A DNA stretch of 64,000 nt, taken from NCBI RefSeq assembly GCF_902497745.1, contig NZ_CABVHJ010000003.1:343319-407318 (forward strand), given 5' to 3'. The position numbers were made by a program, and so were the translations under genes. Shown here one piece after another: positions 54,335 to 63,735 of the stretch. Numbering within the stretch: the stretch's first letter is position 1; the number at the start of each line of letters is the position of its first letter. The DNA comes from Pseudomonas fluorescens. GTDB taxonomy: Bacteria > Pseudomonadota > Gammaproteobacteria > Pseudomonadales > Pseudomonadaceae. The notes beneath the pieces are model-generated. The model did not search any database and was not told where the DNA came from. It saw nothing but the letters and a program-made list of their open reading frames with translations.

Positions 54335-55021
54335 ATGAAACGTTTCGTTCTGCTCGACACCACCCCGATCCCTGAAAGCGGCGGTGCCCTGTGCCTGTTC
54401 GAATATGGCGAGGATTTCGTCATCAAGATCCAGGGCGGCGACGGCGGGCAATTGATGAACACGCGCATGCACGGTTCCGAAGATGCTCTGGCCGAGATTC
54501 CTTGCCGCAAGGTCGCTGGCCGGCCGGATTCGCGGGTGCTGATCGGCGGTTTGGGCATGGGTTTCACCCTCGCCTCGGCGCTCAAGCATCTGGGCAAGAC
54601 TGCCGAAGTGGTGGTCGCTGAGTTGGTGCCGGGGGTGGTCGAGTGGAACCGTGGCCCGCTCGGCGAGAAGTCCGGCCGGCCGCTGCTCGATCCGCGCACG
54701 GTGATCCGTCAGGAAGACGTGGCCAAGGTGCTGCAAAGCGAGCCGAACGGCTTCGACGCGATCATGCTCGACGTCGACAACGGCCCCGAAGGCCTGACGC
54801 AGAAGGCCAACAGCTGGCTGTACTCCGCCGCCGGTCTGAATGCCTGCGCCAAGGCCCTGCGCCCCAAAGGCGTGCTCGCCGTGTGGTCAGCCAGCGCCGA
54901 CCGGCTGTTTTCCGACAAATTGAAGAAGGCCGGTTTCAAGGCCGAAGAAGTCCAGGTCTTCGCTCACGGCAACAAGGGCACGCGCCATACGATCTGGATT
55001 GCCGAGAAGCTCAAGGGCTGA
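54335..55021 (+). CDS. spermidine-synthase-like methyltransferase-fold protein
   Basis: A 228-residue protein with the Rossmann methyltransferase fold of spermidine synthase: RVLIGGLGMGFTLASAL (glycine loop), AEVVVAELVPGVVEWNRG (acidic end of strand 2) and FDAIMLDVDNGPEGLT (strand 4). The N-terminal substrate-binding hairpin of true spermidine synthases is short, so the substrate may differ. It starts 80 bases after the divergent proline-rich gene. Confidence 0.83.
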   Translation: MKRFVLLDTTPIPESGGALCLFEYGEDFVIKIQGGDGGQLMNTRMHGSEDALAEIPCRKVAGRPDSRVLIGGLGMGFTLASALKHLGKTAEVVVAELVPGVVEWNRGPLGEKSGRPLLDPRTVIRQEDVAKVLQSEPNGFDAIMLDVDNGPEGLTQKANSWLYSAAGLNACAKALRPKGVLAVWSASADRLFSDKLKKAGFKAEEVQVFAHGNKGTRHTIWIAEKLKG

Positions 55022-55069
55022 GCTAAACTCTGCTCATAACCGTCATTAGTCTTTTACAAAGGTGAACCC

Positions 55070-55441
55070 ATGAGTTCGTCCACCCCAACCAACACGTCGA
55101 AGCTGGATCGCATCCTCGCCGACAACCAGCGCGACAAGGAAATGGGCTACCGCGACAAGGCCCTGAAGATGTACCCGCACGTCTGTGGCCGCTGCACCCG
55201 TGAGTTTTCCGGCAAGCGCCTGAGCGAACTGACCGTGCACCACCGCGACCACAATCACGACAACAACCCGCAGGACGGCTCGAACTGGGAATTGTTGTGC
55301 CTGTATTGCCATGACAACGAACACTCGCGCTATACCGATCAGCAGTATTTCAGCGAAGGCTCGCTGAGCACGCCGAAGATCGCCAAGGCAACGCATAACC
55401 CGTTTGCCGCATTGGCCGGTCTCATGAAAAAAGAAGATTAA
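55070..55441 (+). CDS. YajD-type HNH nuclease
   Basis: A 123-residue protein with a compact HNH metal finger: CGRCTREF, then LTVHHRDHNHDNNPQDGSNWELLCLYCHDNEH. It matches YajD of E. coli. The cysteines hold a structural zinc and HHRDHN with the final H makes the catalytic site. The natural target is unknown. It follows the methyltransferase-like gene by 48 bases. Confidence 0.9.
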   Translation: MSSSTPTNTSKLDRILADNQRDKEMGYRDKALKMYPHVCGRCTREFSGKRLSELTVHHRDHNHDNNPQDGSNWELLCLYCHDNEHSRYTDQQYFSEGSLSTPKIAKATHNPFAALAGLMKKED

Positions 55442-55467
55442 AGTTCTTCATCGGCCTGACTGGCCCC

Positions 55468-55542
55468 TTCGCGAGCAGGCTCGCTCCCACATTTGATCGG
55501 TGGTGTACACAAAATCAATGTGGGAGCGAGCCTGCTCGCGAA
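55468..55542. repeat. REPIN-like doublet (GGGAGCGAGC family)
   Basis: TTCGCGAGCAGGCTCGCTCC and its complement surround a short spacer between the YajD gene and the RNA methylase. Confidence 0.9.
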
Positions 55543-55632
55543 GGCGGCCGGCCAGACACCACAGATCTCGAATCTGCCCGCCCTCCCCCAATCCCCGTAT
55601 AATCGCCCTCTTTTTCCCGAAGGCACCCGCTC

Positions 55633-56103
55633 GTGGCAGACAAACGGTACAGCTGCATTGGTTTGTATAACCCCAAATCACCGGAGAATGTCGGTTCGGT
55701 GATGCGCGCCGCAGGCTGCTATGGCGTGGCGTCGGTGTTCTACACCGGCAAGCGTTATGAACGTGCCGCCGACTTCGTCACCGACACCAAGCGCGTGCAC
55801 TACGACATCCCGCTGATCGGCATCGACGATCTGAAAAAAATCCTTCCGCTCAACTGCGTGCCGGTCGCCGTGGAACTGGTCGAAGGCGCCCGCCCGTTGC
55901 CGGAATACACACACCCGGATCGCGCCCTGTACATCTTCGGCCCGGAAGACGGCTCGCTGGATAAAGAGATCCGCGACTGGTGCGAAGACGTCGTGTACAT
56001 CCCGACCACTGGCTGCATGAACCTCGCCGCGACAGTCAACGTCGTGCTCTACGACCGCATGGCCAAGGGTCTGAACACCCGCTCCGGGCCGAAATTCCGC
56101 TGA
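55633..56103 (+). CDS. SPOUT-family RNA methyltransferase
   Basis: A 156-residue enzyme of the TrmH/SpoU superfamily. Motif 1 is NPKSPENVGSVMRAAGCYGV, motif 2 IFGPEDGSLDKE and motif 3 CMNLAATVNVVLYDR, which together form the trefoil knot that binds S-adenosylmethionine. It methylates a ribose of tRNA or rRNA; the short length suggests a TrmL-like tRNA enzyme, but the target is not proven. GTG start. Confidence 0.88.
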   Translation: MADKRYSCIGLYNPKSPENVGSVMRAAGCYGVASVFYTGKRYERAADFVTDTKRVHYDIPLIGIDDLKKILPLNCVPVAVELVEGARPLPEYTHPDRALYIFGPEDGSLDKEIRDWCEDVVYIPTTGCMNLAATVNVVLYDRMAKGLNTRSGPKFR

Positions 56104-56184
56104 AACGCCGCACATTCGATGGAACGAGCTGACCGCTCAGGCAGTCAGCTTGTTTATCGATTACTCATTGCCTGGAGAAAGATC

Positions 56185-56562
56185 ATGACCGAGCTCAAAC
56201 GTGTCGAACGCATCGAATCCACCCCGTTCCAGAGCCATTCCGAGCAGAACGTCGAAGGCTGGGAGCGCATCGGCTCACTCGCGGGCGGCGTGATCATGGT
56301 TGGTAAAGGCCTGCGCCGTGGCGGCGTATTCGGTTTGATTCAGGTGGCCATTGGCGGCGTGGCCATGGCGCGCGGGATCACCGGGCACAGTTCGGTCAAG
56401 AGCCTGTTCGAGAAGAGTCGTCAGGACATGAACAACGTGCGAGCAAAGATCGAGCGTGCCGGGGAAGAGTTGAGCAAGCTCAAGGCCAATGCCGAAGCGG
56501 CGACCAGCACCGCTACCGTGACCGGCAACGATTCGGTGAAATCGCCGAAAGCCGGGGTTTGA
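56185..56562 (+). CDS. DUF2892-like membrane protein
   Basis: A 125-residue protein. The centre (NVEGWERIGSLAGGVIMVGKGLRRGG then GLIQVAIGGVAMARGITGH) fits the two short membrane helices and the RG-TGH ending of DUF2892 proteins. The C-terminal part is a charged helix with an Ala/Thr-rich tail. GGAG lies eight bases before the ATG at 56185; the frame is open 22 codons earlier without a site. Function unknown. Confidence 0.78.
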   Translation: MTELKRVERIESTPFQSHSEQNVEGWERIGSLAGGVIMVGKGLRRGGVFGLIQVAIGGVAMARGITGHSSVKSLFEKSRQDMNNVRAKIERAGEELSKLKANAEAATSTATVTGNDSVKSPKAGV

Positions 56563-56574
56563 TAGCTTAAAAGC

Positions 56575-56657
56575 AAAAGATCGCAGCCTGCGGCAGCTCC
56601 TACAGGGAAAACGCATTCCACAGGTAGGAGCTGCCGCAGGCTGCGATCTTTTGATCT
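56575..56657. repeat. REP doublet (GATCGCAGCC family)
   Basis: AAAAGATCGCAGCCTGCGGC and its complement surround a spacer GGGAAAACGCATTCCAC between two convergent genes. Confidence 0.9.
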
Positions 56658-57887
56658 TTACTGTAGCAACGCGGTATCAAGGACTTTGGAAGACTCGCCG
56701 AGCACACTCTCAGCCAGTCGCACAAACTCTTTAGTACTCACCGTCCCCAAATGCATCGCCCCCCGCAACACGTCGTCCAGCGAGCGCTTGTTACGCGTTT
56801 TAAGACGAATCTCGCGATCCAGTTCCTGCAATAACACCACCGCTTTCGCCACCTGCGCCGGGCTGATCTGCTCGCCGCGCAAGGTCGTGACTTTCTGGCT
56901 GTCCCTGGCCAGTTTCGCCTGTAGTGCTTGATACCGCTCATCACTCATGCCACCGGCACGGCGCACCAGTTCAATGGCGTAATACTCGGCAAACCCCTCG
57001 CTGATCCAGTCACTGCGCTGCTCGTCGTTGATCCGCCCGAACACCTGCGCCAGCTCACGCACCAGCGCGCTGCTGCCACTTTCGCTGACCAGCGGCAATC
57101 GCGTGTTCACGTAGATGGACTCATGCGCACCGAGGCTGCCGCGCCACATCGGGTCGTTGGCGCCGACGATCAACAGTTTGGCCGGATGGCGTGGATAAAC
57201 GGCCTGCACCTGCGGCCAGACAAACGTCAGCAAGGTCAGCACATCCATTCGGCGCATGCCTTGCCCCTGCGGCGAGGCGACGGTGACTTCGGTTTCGCCC
57301 AAACGCGTGCGGCGGCTACCGAGGTGTCCAGCGAGCATCCAACCCGTCGGGCGGTCGAACAGGCGTGATGGGTTGTCGATGCGGAATTTGTTTTTGCCGA
57401 TGCGTGGCCAAGCGGTCTCGATACTTTTCCAGCCGTCGGGCAACTCGAATTGCAGGCGCGCGACCAGTTCAGTGCCGTCCTGCTGATCGAGTTTGGCCGG
57501 CGGCACCAGTTCATCGCCACGCATCAACGCCCAAGTCGGGGTCATGCGCGTGTCGAAGCTGCCGTTCTTGCGCCCGTGGCTGATGCGCACGCGGTAAGTC
57601 AGGCTGGCCTTGTCACTGGTCGGGCGCCAGACGCCCCGTGCGTTTTTGCCCGGGGTCAGCAGCCATTGGCCGTCGGCCTTGAAATCAGAGTAATGGCTGC
57701 CATCGCCAAGGTCGAAATCCAGGCTGCGCACCGCCTCGCCTTTGGCCAGGGTCAGACGTACTTCGGCCTGATCGCTCTGTGGCAACAGGCGCACGTGATA
57801 ATCCAGATCGACTTTCTTCGCCGCCCAGACCGGCGCGCTCAACGCCAGCAGCGCAACCATCAACGCCTGCGGCAATCCGACAGCCAT
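56658..57887 (-). CDS. M61-peptidase-like protein with a broken zinc motif
   Basis: A 409-residue secreted protein (signal peptide ends near VWAAKK). An N-terminal beta domain (about 25-200) precedes a helical domain that resembles M61/gluzincin peptidases: the position of HExxH reads RELAQ (residues 277-281), while the downstream WISEGFAEYYA with Glu297, the third zinc ligand in active enzymes, is kept. Loss of both histidines means it should not bind zinc in the usual way. GGAG precedes the ATG at 57887; a GTG two codons earlier is an alternative. Confidence 0.72.
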   Translation of the reverse strand: MAVGLPQALMVALLALSAPVWAAKKVDLDYHVRLLPQSDQAEVRLTLAKGEAVRSLDFDLGDGSHYSDFKADGQWLLTPGKNARGVWRPTSDKASLTYRVRISHGRKNGSFDTRMTPTWALMRGDELVPPAKLDQQDGTELVARLQFELPDGWKSIETAWPRIGKNKFRIDNPSRLFDRPTGWMLAGHLGSRRTRLGETEVTVASPQGQGMRRMDVLTLLTFVWPQVQAVYPRHPAKLLIVGANDPMWRGSLGAHESIYVNTRLPLVSESGSSALVRELAQVFGRINDEQRSDWISEGFAEYYAIELVRRAGGMSDERYQALQAKLARDSQKVTTLRGEQISPAQVAKAVVLLQELDREIRLKTRNKRSLDDVLRGAMHLGTVSTKEFVRLAESVLGESSKVLDTALLQ

Positions 57888-57922
57888 ACGCACTCCTTGG
57901 TAACGCTTGGAACAGCAGGTAT

Positions 57923-58372
57923 TTAACCTGCGCGGAAAATCAGGTGATCTTCCCAGTCATCCTCCGGCACGCTGCCTTCGGCAAGCATGCGCCCGGACTG
58001 GGAAATCCGCTCGTGGTGCACCGCGTCGCGATCACCACACACCAGGTGGTGCCACAACGGCAAATCCTTGCCCTCGCTGACCAGTCGATACCCGCAGGTC
58101 GGCGGCAGCCATTTGAATTCTTCGGCCTGGCCCGGGGTGAGCTGGATGCAATCCGGGACAAACTTGAGGCGGTTCGGGTAATCGCTGCACTGGCAGGTCT
58201 TCAGGTCCAGCAGTTTGCAGGCGATGCGTGTGTAATAAACGCTGTTGTCCTCTTCATCCTCGAGTTTCTGCAGGCAGCACAGACCACAGCCGTCGCACAG
58301 CGATTCCCATTCCTCGTGATCCAGTTGATCGAGGGTTTTGCGTATCCAGAACGGTTCGACTTTGGCGGCCAT
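57923..58372 (-). CDS. YcgN-family cysteine-cluster protein
   Basis: A 149-residue protein with the [12 protein letters not shown] cluster near residue 30 and further cysteines ([22 protein letters not shown]), as in the YkgJ/YcgN family that probably holds an iron-sulphur or zinc centre. Function unknown. It lies 35 bases upstream of the M61-like gene on the same strand. Confidence 0.9.
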   Translation of the reverse strand: MAAKVEPFWIRKTLDQLDHEEWESLCDGCGLCCLQKLEDEEDNSVYYTRIACKLLDLKTCQCSDYPNRLKFVPDCIQLTPGQAEEFKWLPPTCGYRLVSEGKDLPLWHHLVCGDRDAVHHERISQSGRMLAEGSVPEDDWEDHLIFRAG

Positions 58373-58651
58373 GGCTCAAGCATCAACATCAGGTGGTGAA
58401 AAGGCCGCCAGTCTAGTGCCCAAGGCCCGGCGGGCCAAGCGCTGGCGACTGCCGGTTGTGCGGCACTTGTCAGTTTTTGTGGCGACGCGTAGCTTTGCCA
58501 GTCGCAAGGAGCCTTGCCCGCAAGCCATTAACGCTCGACCGCGTTGCATTGCGGCGAACCCTCAGGCTCGGAAAACCCCATCGTTCAGCGCAACTGATCC
58601 CGCCGGGTTTTCATTCAAATCCCTGACTCAAACGTAGCAAGGAATCTCTCG

Positions 58652-59245
58652 ATGAGTGCCAACCCTCGCGTTGCCGATTACGCCATTCACCCGCAATTCA
58701 CCGACCGCTGGTCGCCGCGCGCCTTCACCGGCGAAGCGATCCCGGAAGAAACCCTGCTGAGCTTCTTCGAAGCCGCACGCTGGGCCCCCTCGGCGTACAA
58801 CTCGCAGCCTTGGCGCTTCCTCTATGCGCGTCGCGATACGCCGAACTGGGAGCGTTATCTGGGTCTGCTCAACGAGTTCAACCGCAGCTGGGCGCAGCAT
58901 GCATCGGCCTTGGTGATCGTGACTTCGAAAACTACTTTCACCGCACCGGGCGCCAGCGAAGAAACCCCGGCGTTGTGGCACACCTTCGACACGGGTTCGG
59001 CGTGGGGCCATCTGGCGCTGCAAGCAAGCATCAGCGGCTGGCACACCCACGGCATGGCGGGTTTCGATCAGGAGCTGACGCGCAAAGTGCTGAATATTCC
59101 TGAAGGTTATGCGCTGCACGCGGCGGTGGCGGTCGGCAAACTCGGTGACAAGGCAACGCTGGCTGAATACCTGCAAGCCCGCGAAGAGCCGAGCCCACGT
59201 CGTCCGCTGAACGAACTGGCGGCGGAAGGCGACTTCACCCTCTAA
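58652..59245 (+). CDS. nitroreductase-family protein
   Basis: A 197-residue FMN-binding nitroreductase-like enzyme. RWSPRAFTGEAIPEE, the FMN loop ARWAPSAYNSQPWRF and the dimer contact GSAWGHLALQASISGWHTHGM are family blocks. It should form a dimer and reduce nitro or quinone compounds with NAD(P)H; the substrate is unknown. About 280 bases separate it from the divergent ycgN gene; that gap holds its promoter and no other gene. Confidence 0.87.
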   Translation: MSANPRVADYAIHPQFTDRWSPRAFTGEAIPEETLLSFFEAARWAPSAYNSQPWRFLYARRDTPNWERYLGLLNEFNRSWAQHASALVIVTSKTTFTAPGASEETPALWHTFDTGSAWGHLALQASISGWHTHGMAGFDQELTRKVLNIPEGYALHAAVAVGKLGDKATLAEYLQAREEPSPRRPLNELAAEGDFTL

Positions 59246-59261
59246 GCCAGCACAAAAACAA

Positions 59262-59352
59262 ATGTGGGAGCGAGCCTGCTCGCGAAAGTGGTGTGTCAGA
59301 CAACGATGATGTTGGCTGACACTCCCCCTTCGCGAGCAGGCTCGCTCCCACA
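59262..59352. repeat. REPIN-like doublet (GGGAGCGAGC family)
   Basis: Inverted GGGAGCGAGCCTGCTCGCGA arms surround a spacer GTGTGTCAGACAACGATGATG between convergent genes. Confidence 0.9.
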
Positions 59353-59369
59353 TTTTATTCGGCGAACAC

Positions 59370-60302
59370 TCAATATCCGCGGTTGAAATCCACTTCCCCG
59401 CGCAACGCCTCACTCGCCTGATACGCCTTCAGGTTCTCGACAAACAGCTGCACCATCAGCGCCGGCGACGTCGGCGCCGAGCTGTGCCCGGTCAGCAGCA
59501 AGCCCCAGGCGGTCCAGAACGGATGCCGTTGCGGCAGCGGCTCCTGACGGCAAACGTCGATCACCGCTCCCGCCAGATGCCCTTCCTTCAATGCTTCCAC
59601 CAAGTCCGCATCAACTACCGCGACCCCGCGCCCGGCATTGATAAACAACCCGGTCGGCTTGAATTGCTTGAACAGCGCCGCATCGTAGATATCGTGGGTG
59701 TGCTCGGTGTTCGGCAGCAGATTGACCACGTAATCGACCTCGCCCACCAGGCGTGGCAGATCGGCCATCGAACCGACTTCGACAAACGGCGCCTGCTCAC
59801 GGGCGCTGCTGGCGATGCCGTACAACTCGATGCCGAACGGCAGCAGGAACTGCGCCACGCTCTGGCCAATGTCACCGGTGCCTACAATCAGCACCTTGCG
59901 TCCAACCAGACTCTGGCCGCTGCGGTTGTCCCACTTGCGCTCGACCTGGCTGACCAGTCGCGCCAACACTTCGCGCTCATGGCCAAGAATGTAAGTCAGC
60001 ACGTATTCAGCCATCACCTGACCAAAAATTCCCACCGCGCGGGTCAAGCGATAATCGCGACGCAAGCCATCGGCAAGCAGCGGCGTGATGCCGGCCCAGG
60101 TCGATTGCAGCCACTGTGGTTGATGGCCTTGGCGCAGCAGTGTCGCCAGCAGGTCCGGCTGGCCCAGCCACACCGGGCAATCGGCGGCCTGACGGGCCAG
60201 CTCGGCGGAGTCGCCACTGGTCAGTACTTCAAGCTCCGGCGCTGCCTGACGCAGCAGCCGGGCGTAAATCGCGTGGTCGTGTTCAGCAATCAGAACGCGC
60301 AT
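59370..60302 (-). CDS. D-2-hydroxyacid dehydrogenase (glyoxylate/hydroxypyruvate reductase type)
   Basis: A 310-residue NAD(P)-dependent dehydrogenase. The nucleotide-binding loop is VGTGDIGQSVAQFL; catalytic-domain motifs are NLLPNTEHTHDIYDA and INAGRGVAVVDADLVEAL. The usual His/Trp end reads GHSSAPTSP, with the His present. It is close to GhrA-type glyoxylate/hydroxypyruvate reductases. The ATG at 60302 gives MRVLIAEHDH; the open frame to 60353 is not conserved-looking. It follows ycgL at about 100 bases on the same strand. Confidence 0.88.
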   Translation of the reverse strand: MRVLIAEHDHAIYARLLRQAAPELEVLTSGDSAELARQAADCPVWLGQPDLLATLLRQGHQPQWLQSTWAGITPLLADGLRRDYRLTRAVGIFGQVMAEYVLTYILGHEREVLARLVSQVERKWDNRSGQSLVGRKVLIVGTGDIGQSVAQFLLPFGIELYGIASSAREQAPFVEVGSMADLPRLVGEVDYVVNLLPNTEHTHDIYDAALFKQFKPTGLFINAGRGVAVVDADLVEALKEGHLAGAVIDVCRQEPLPQRHPFWTAWGLLLTGHSSAPTSPALMVQLFVENLKAYQASEALRGEVDFNRGY

Positions 60303-60406
60303 CTTCAAACCTTTCGCAAACCGTGCAGACGGCCGCCGGATTCGGCCGGCCATCGCGGTAAAAACAGTTCCAGGGTAAACCGAGACTCAGAACAGAGCCT
60401 CGCAGA

Positions 60407-60700
60407 TCAGACCGGATCGTTGCGTCGCAGCAACTCTTCGGGCAGGTGCTCGATGTACTCGTCCTCGGCCGGCGGCATTTGCAGGTGGTAACCCTGCTTG
60501 TCGAGGTTTTCCAGGACCACGACGATGTCCTCGCTGGCGAGTTTGCGCTCGGGCGACAGCACCAGATCGAAGGAATGCTTCGGCTTGCCGAAGGCCAGCA
60601 TCAGCGCTTCCGGTACACGCTCGAGCGCGTCACTTTTGAGCACATAAAGGTACATGCCGCTGCGCTTGGAGCTTTGGTAGATGGAACAAATACGTTTCAA
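60407..60700 (-). CDS. YcgL-domain protein
   Basis: A 97-residue protein of the YcgL family ([17 protein letters not shown] at the start; [29 protein letters not shown]). The function of YcgL is unknown. It overlaps the rnd stop by four bases, an arrangement conserved with rnd in many gamma-proteobacteria. Confidence 0.92.
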   Translation of the reverse strand: MKRICSIYQSSKRSGMYLYVLKSDALERVPEALMLAFGKPKHSFDLVLSPERKLASEDIVVVLENLDKQGYHLQMPPAEDEYIEHLPEELLRRNDPV

Positions 60701-61830
60701 GGCTGTTCTCCGGCGGTGGCCAGGCTGTCGAGCAGCTTCTGACCCATGAGTTCGCGGCGCCAGCCACGCAGCGACTCAGGCAATTGGTAAGGACCCTCGG
60801 GGTAGCCACTTTTGACCAGGGCTTCGAGGGTTTTCTTGCGCAGCATCAGTTCCGGGGCAATGCCCAGACGCTCGGCCTCAGCCTGGCCCAATGCGCGCAG
60901 TTGTTTGATCAACGCAGCCGCTTCGATCGGCAATGGCTCCGCTACGGCGGGCGGCCATTGATCAGGCCCCACACTGCCAGAGCGCTTGATCAGATCAAGC
61001 AGAAACTGGCCGTCCTGACGCACGGTACGCGGGTGCATGTCTTCGATCTTGCCCAGCGCTGCGAGGTTGTCCGGTTGCGTGCGGGCCAGCGGCCACAGCG
61101 AATGCTCGCGGACGATGCGGTTGCGCGGCAGATCGCGGGCACGGGCTTCTTTTTCGCGCCAGGCGCACAGCTCACGCAGTACCGCCAGTTGTGCGCGCGA
61201 AAGCTTCCACGCCAATTTGGCCTCGCGGTAGACCTCGTACGGATCGGTTTCGCGGCGCAGGTTGGCAACCAGTTCGGCGCCGTCCTCCAGCACCCAGGCG
61301 AATTTGTCGTCGGACAGTTTCGGCCGTAGCTGTACGAAAACCTCGGCCAGATGCACGGCATCTTCGGCGGCGTAGCTGATTTGCGTGTCGGACAACGGAC
61401 GCTGCAACCAGTCCGAACGGGTTTCGCCCTTCGGTAGCTCGATGCCGAGCACTTCCTGTACCAGCCGCGAATAGCCCATCGAGAAACCGAGGTTCAGGTA
61501 AGCGGCGGCCAGTTGCGTATCGAACATCGGCGCCGGCAGGCTACCGGTCAGGCGCAACAGCACTTCGAGGTCTTCGCTGCAGGCGTGCAGGACTTTGAGC
61601 ACTGCCGGGTTTTCCAGCAGAGCGGCCAGCGGTTGCCAGGCGTTGATGGTCAGCGGGTCGATCAGGTAGGCGCGTTTGCCGTCGCCCACCTGCAGCAGGC
61701 CGGCAATCGGGTAGAAGGTGTCGACCCGCATGAATTCGGTGTCGAGGGCAACGAACGGCAGCTGCTGCCACTCGGCGCAAAACTGCGCGAGGCTTTCGTT
61801 GTCGCGAATCCAGTGAATATCGATGGCCAC
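60697..61830 (-). CDS. rnd: ribonuclease D
   Basis: A 377-residue 3'-5' exoribonuclease for tRNA maturation. The DEDD site starts with D30 and E32 in [11 protein letters not shown] and continues in [10 protein letters not shown] and [12 protein letters not shown]; two HRDC domains follow. I take the GTG at 61830: AGGGAGA is seven bases upstream and the product starts [10 protein letters not shown] as in relatives, while the open frame to 61932 is not conserved. Confidence 0.94.
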   Translation of the reverse strand: MAIDIHWIRDNESLAQFCAEWQQLPFVALDTEFMRVDTFYPIAGLLQVGDGKRAYLIDPLTINAWQPLAALLENPAVLKVLHACSEDLEVLLRLTGSLPAPMFDTQLAAAYLNLGFSMGYSRLVQEVLGIELPKGETRSDWLQRPLSDTQISYAAEDAVHLAEVFVQLRPKLSDDKFAWVLEDGAELVANLRRETDPYEVYREAKLAWKLSRAQLAVLRELCAWREKEARARDLPRNRIVREHSLWPLARTQPDNLAALGKIEDMHPRTVRQDGQFLLDLIKRSGSVGPDQWPPAVAEPLPIEAAALIKQLRALGQAEAERLGIAPELMLRKKTLEALVKSGYPEGPYQLPESLRGWRRELMGQKLLDSLATAGEQP

Positions 61831-61993
61831 ACGGCTCTCCCTTGAAGAATGGCGCGCAGTATATATCGCCACCGGCGATTTACGCGCCTGTGAAGGGCAA
61901 GAGCTGTAACGAAATGTCCTGCCAAAGAGCAAGAATAGTCTGACAGAGAAAACAGACAGGCCCGTCAGGTCAGGATGACAGGCCCGAATCGGC

Positions 61994-63643
61994 TCAGTCC
62001 TTGGCCAACACGCCGTCGATCACCGCGCCACGGCAACCGGCGAACATGTCCAGATCCGGCTGATAGACCTTGCTCTTGACCTCGAGCAGACCGAGCATCG
62101 AGTGGAACAGGTTGTCCTGACTCAGCGGTTTGTCGCGGCTCATCTGCAGGCAATGGGTGTCGACCGAATAAGCCTTCTGATAGTTGTCGGAGAACCACGC
62201 GAGCATGGCGACATGTTTTTGTTGCTCTGGCGCCAACATGTAAGGCGTGCCATGCAGGAACAGGTTGTATTCGCCCAGCGACTCGCCGTGGTCCGACAGG
62301 TACAACATGGCGGTGTCGACTTTGTCCTGATTGCTGCGCAATACATCGATCAGGCTCGACAGCACATGGTCGGTGTACACCAGCGTGTTGTCGTAACCGT
62401 TGACGATACTTTCGCGACTGCAATTGTTCAGCGCGTTACTTTCACACACTGGAGTGAAGTGCTCGTATTCCTTCGGATAACGCTTGAAGTACTCCGGGCC
62501 ATGGCTGCCCATCTGGTGCAGGACTAAAACGGTGTCCTTGTCCAAATGGTCGATAAAACCTTGCAGGCCTTGCAGGAGGATTTCGTCGCGGCACTCGCTG
62601 TTGGCGCACAGCACCGGGTCTTTCAGGTTGCTGACATCCTGCAAAGTGACCCGATCGCAGGTACCTTTGCAGCCGGACTGGTTGTCGCGCCAGATCACGT
62701 CGATACCGGCACGCTTGAGCACATCGAGCAGGCCTTCTTCATTCTTGGCTTTGCTCGCGTCGTAATCCTTGCGGCCCATGTTGGAGAACATGCACGGCAC
62801 CGATACGGCCGTTTCTGTCCCGCAGGAATGCACATCAGTGAAGGCGATCAGTCCGGCTTCCTTGTCGAGTGTCGGCGTGGTGTCACGGTGGTAACCGAGG
62901 ATGCCGAAGTTCTCCGCCCGGGCACTTTCCCCCACCACCAGCACCGTCAGGGATTTACGCGGTTGAAGCTGCACATCCGGATTGCGCTCGGCGTCCTCGC
63001 CGATCTTGATGAATGGCTGCCGCGCCGAGACCACTTGCTCACGTAGATAACCCGCCGAAGCACCGATGTAATTACTGGGCACCAGCATCAGGCGAATTTC
63101 GTGGTGATTGCGAAACAGCGATGACAAGCCCTGATAGTTGGCCAGGGCAACACCACCGATTACCGCCACCGAGGCGACACTGACAACAACTTTGCTGAAC
63201 AACTCACGATGCCAGCGACGATAATTAACCGGCAACTTCCACAACAGCCAGGACGGCAAGACACCGAGCAAAATAATATAAGCAAACAACTTCAATGAGA
63301 GCAGATCACGCACTTCTGTCGCATTGGTTTCGGCAAAGTTGCGAAACATACCGGCATCGATCATGACGCCATATTGACTCATGAAATAAGCCACACCGGC
63401 GCTGATCAGAAATATCACGGTCAACAGTGGTTTGAGCACTGGACGGAATGCCAGAACCGTCAGCACAAGGTTGAATGCCGCGAGGATCATCACCCCGAAC
63501 GCCACGCGCATGGCGATGCCCTTGCCATCGGCGGTGGTGATCTCGAACAGGTGTTGCCAGAGAACAACATTGCAGCCGATTAAAAGAAAGGCACTGGCAA
63601 TCAACGTCACCCATTCCGGGCGCACGGCTTTTAACTTCAACAT
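61994..63643 (-). CDS. eptA: lipid A phosphoethanolamine transferase
   Basis: A 549-residue inner-membrane enzyme. Five N-terminal membrane helices (about residues 10-165) anchor a periplasmic sulfatase-fold domain. Zinc site and nucleophile: VVGESARAENFG, the Thr in CGTETAVSVPCMFS that carries the phosphoethanolamine, and LYLSDHGESLGE. It modifies lipid A and lowers sensitivity to cationic peptides such as polymyxin. An AT-rich upstream region has TTAA-type repeats that could be a response-regulator site. Confidence 0.92.
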   Translation of the reverse strand: MLKLKAVRPEWVTLIASAFLLIGCNVVLWQHLFEITTADGKGIAMRVAFGVMILAAFNLVLTVLAFRPVLKPLLTVIFLISAGVAYFMSQYGVMIDAGMFRNFAETNATEVRDLLSLKLFAYIILLGVLPSWLLWKLPVNYRRWHRELFSKVVVSVASVAVIGGVALANYQGLSSLFRNHHEIRLMLVPSNYIGASAGYLREQVVSARQPFIKIGEDAERNPDVQLQPRKSLTVLVVGESARAENFGILGYHRDTTPTLDKEAGLIAFTDVHSCGTETAVSVPCMFSNMGRKDYDASKAKNEEGLLDVLKRAGIDVIWRDNQSGCKGTCDRVTLQDVSNLKDPVLCANSECRDEILLQGLQGFIDHLDKDTVLVLHQMGSHGPEYFKRYPKEYEHFTPVCESNALNNCSRESIVNGYDNTLVYTDHVLSSLIDVLRSNQDKVDTAMLYLSDHGESLGEYNLFLHGTPYMLAPEQQKHVAMLAWFSDNYQKAYSVDTHCLQMSRDKPLSQDNLFHSMLGLLEVKSKVYQPDLDMFAGCRGAVIDGVLAKD

Positions 63644-63708
63644 AGAAAGGGCGATTCCTGAAAAGAAGAGCCTCGGTTCTTGAAAGAAAATTCGATTGTG
63701 AAAATTTC

Positions 63709-63735
63709 ATTAACCAAGGCATAACAAACTTTAAG
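63709..63735 (-). promoter_or_regulatory. candidate PmrA/BasR-type site upstream of eptA
   Basis: On the minus strand CTTAAA, GTTATG and GTTAAT recur at 10-11 base spacing. This resembles the TTAA direct repeats bound by PmrA-type regulators, which often control eptA, but it is not a perfect match. Confidence 0.3.
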
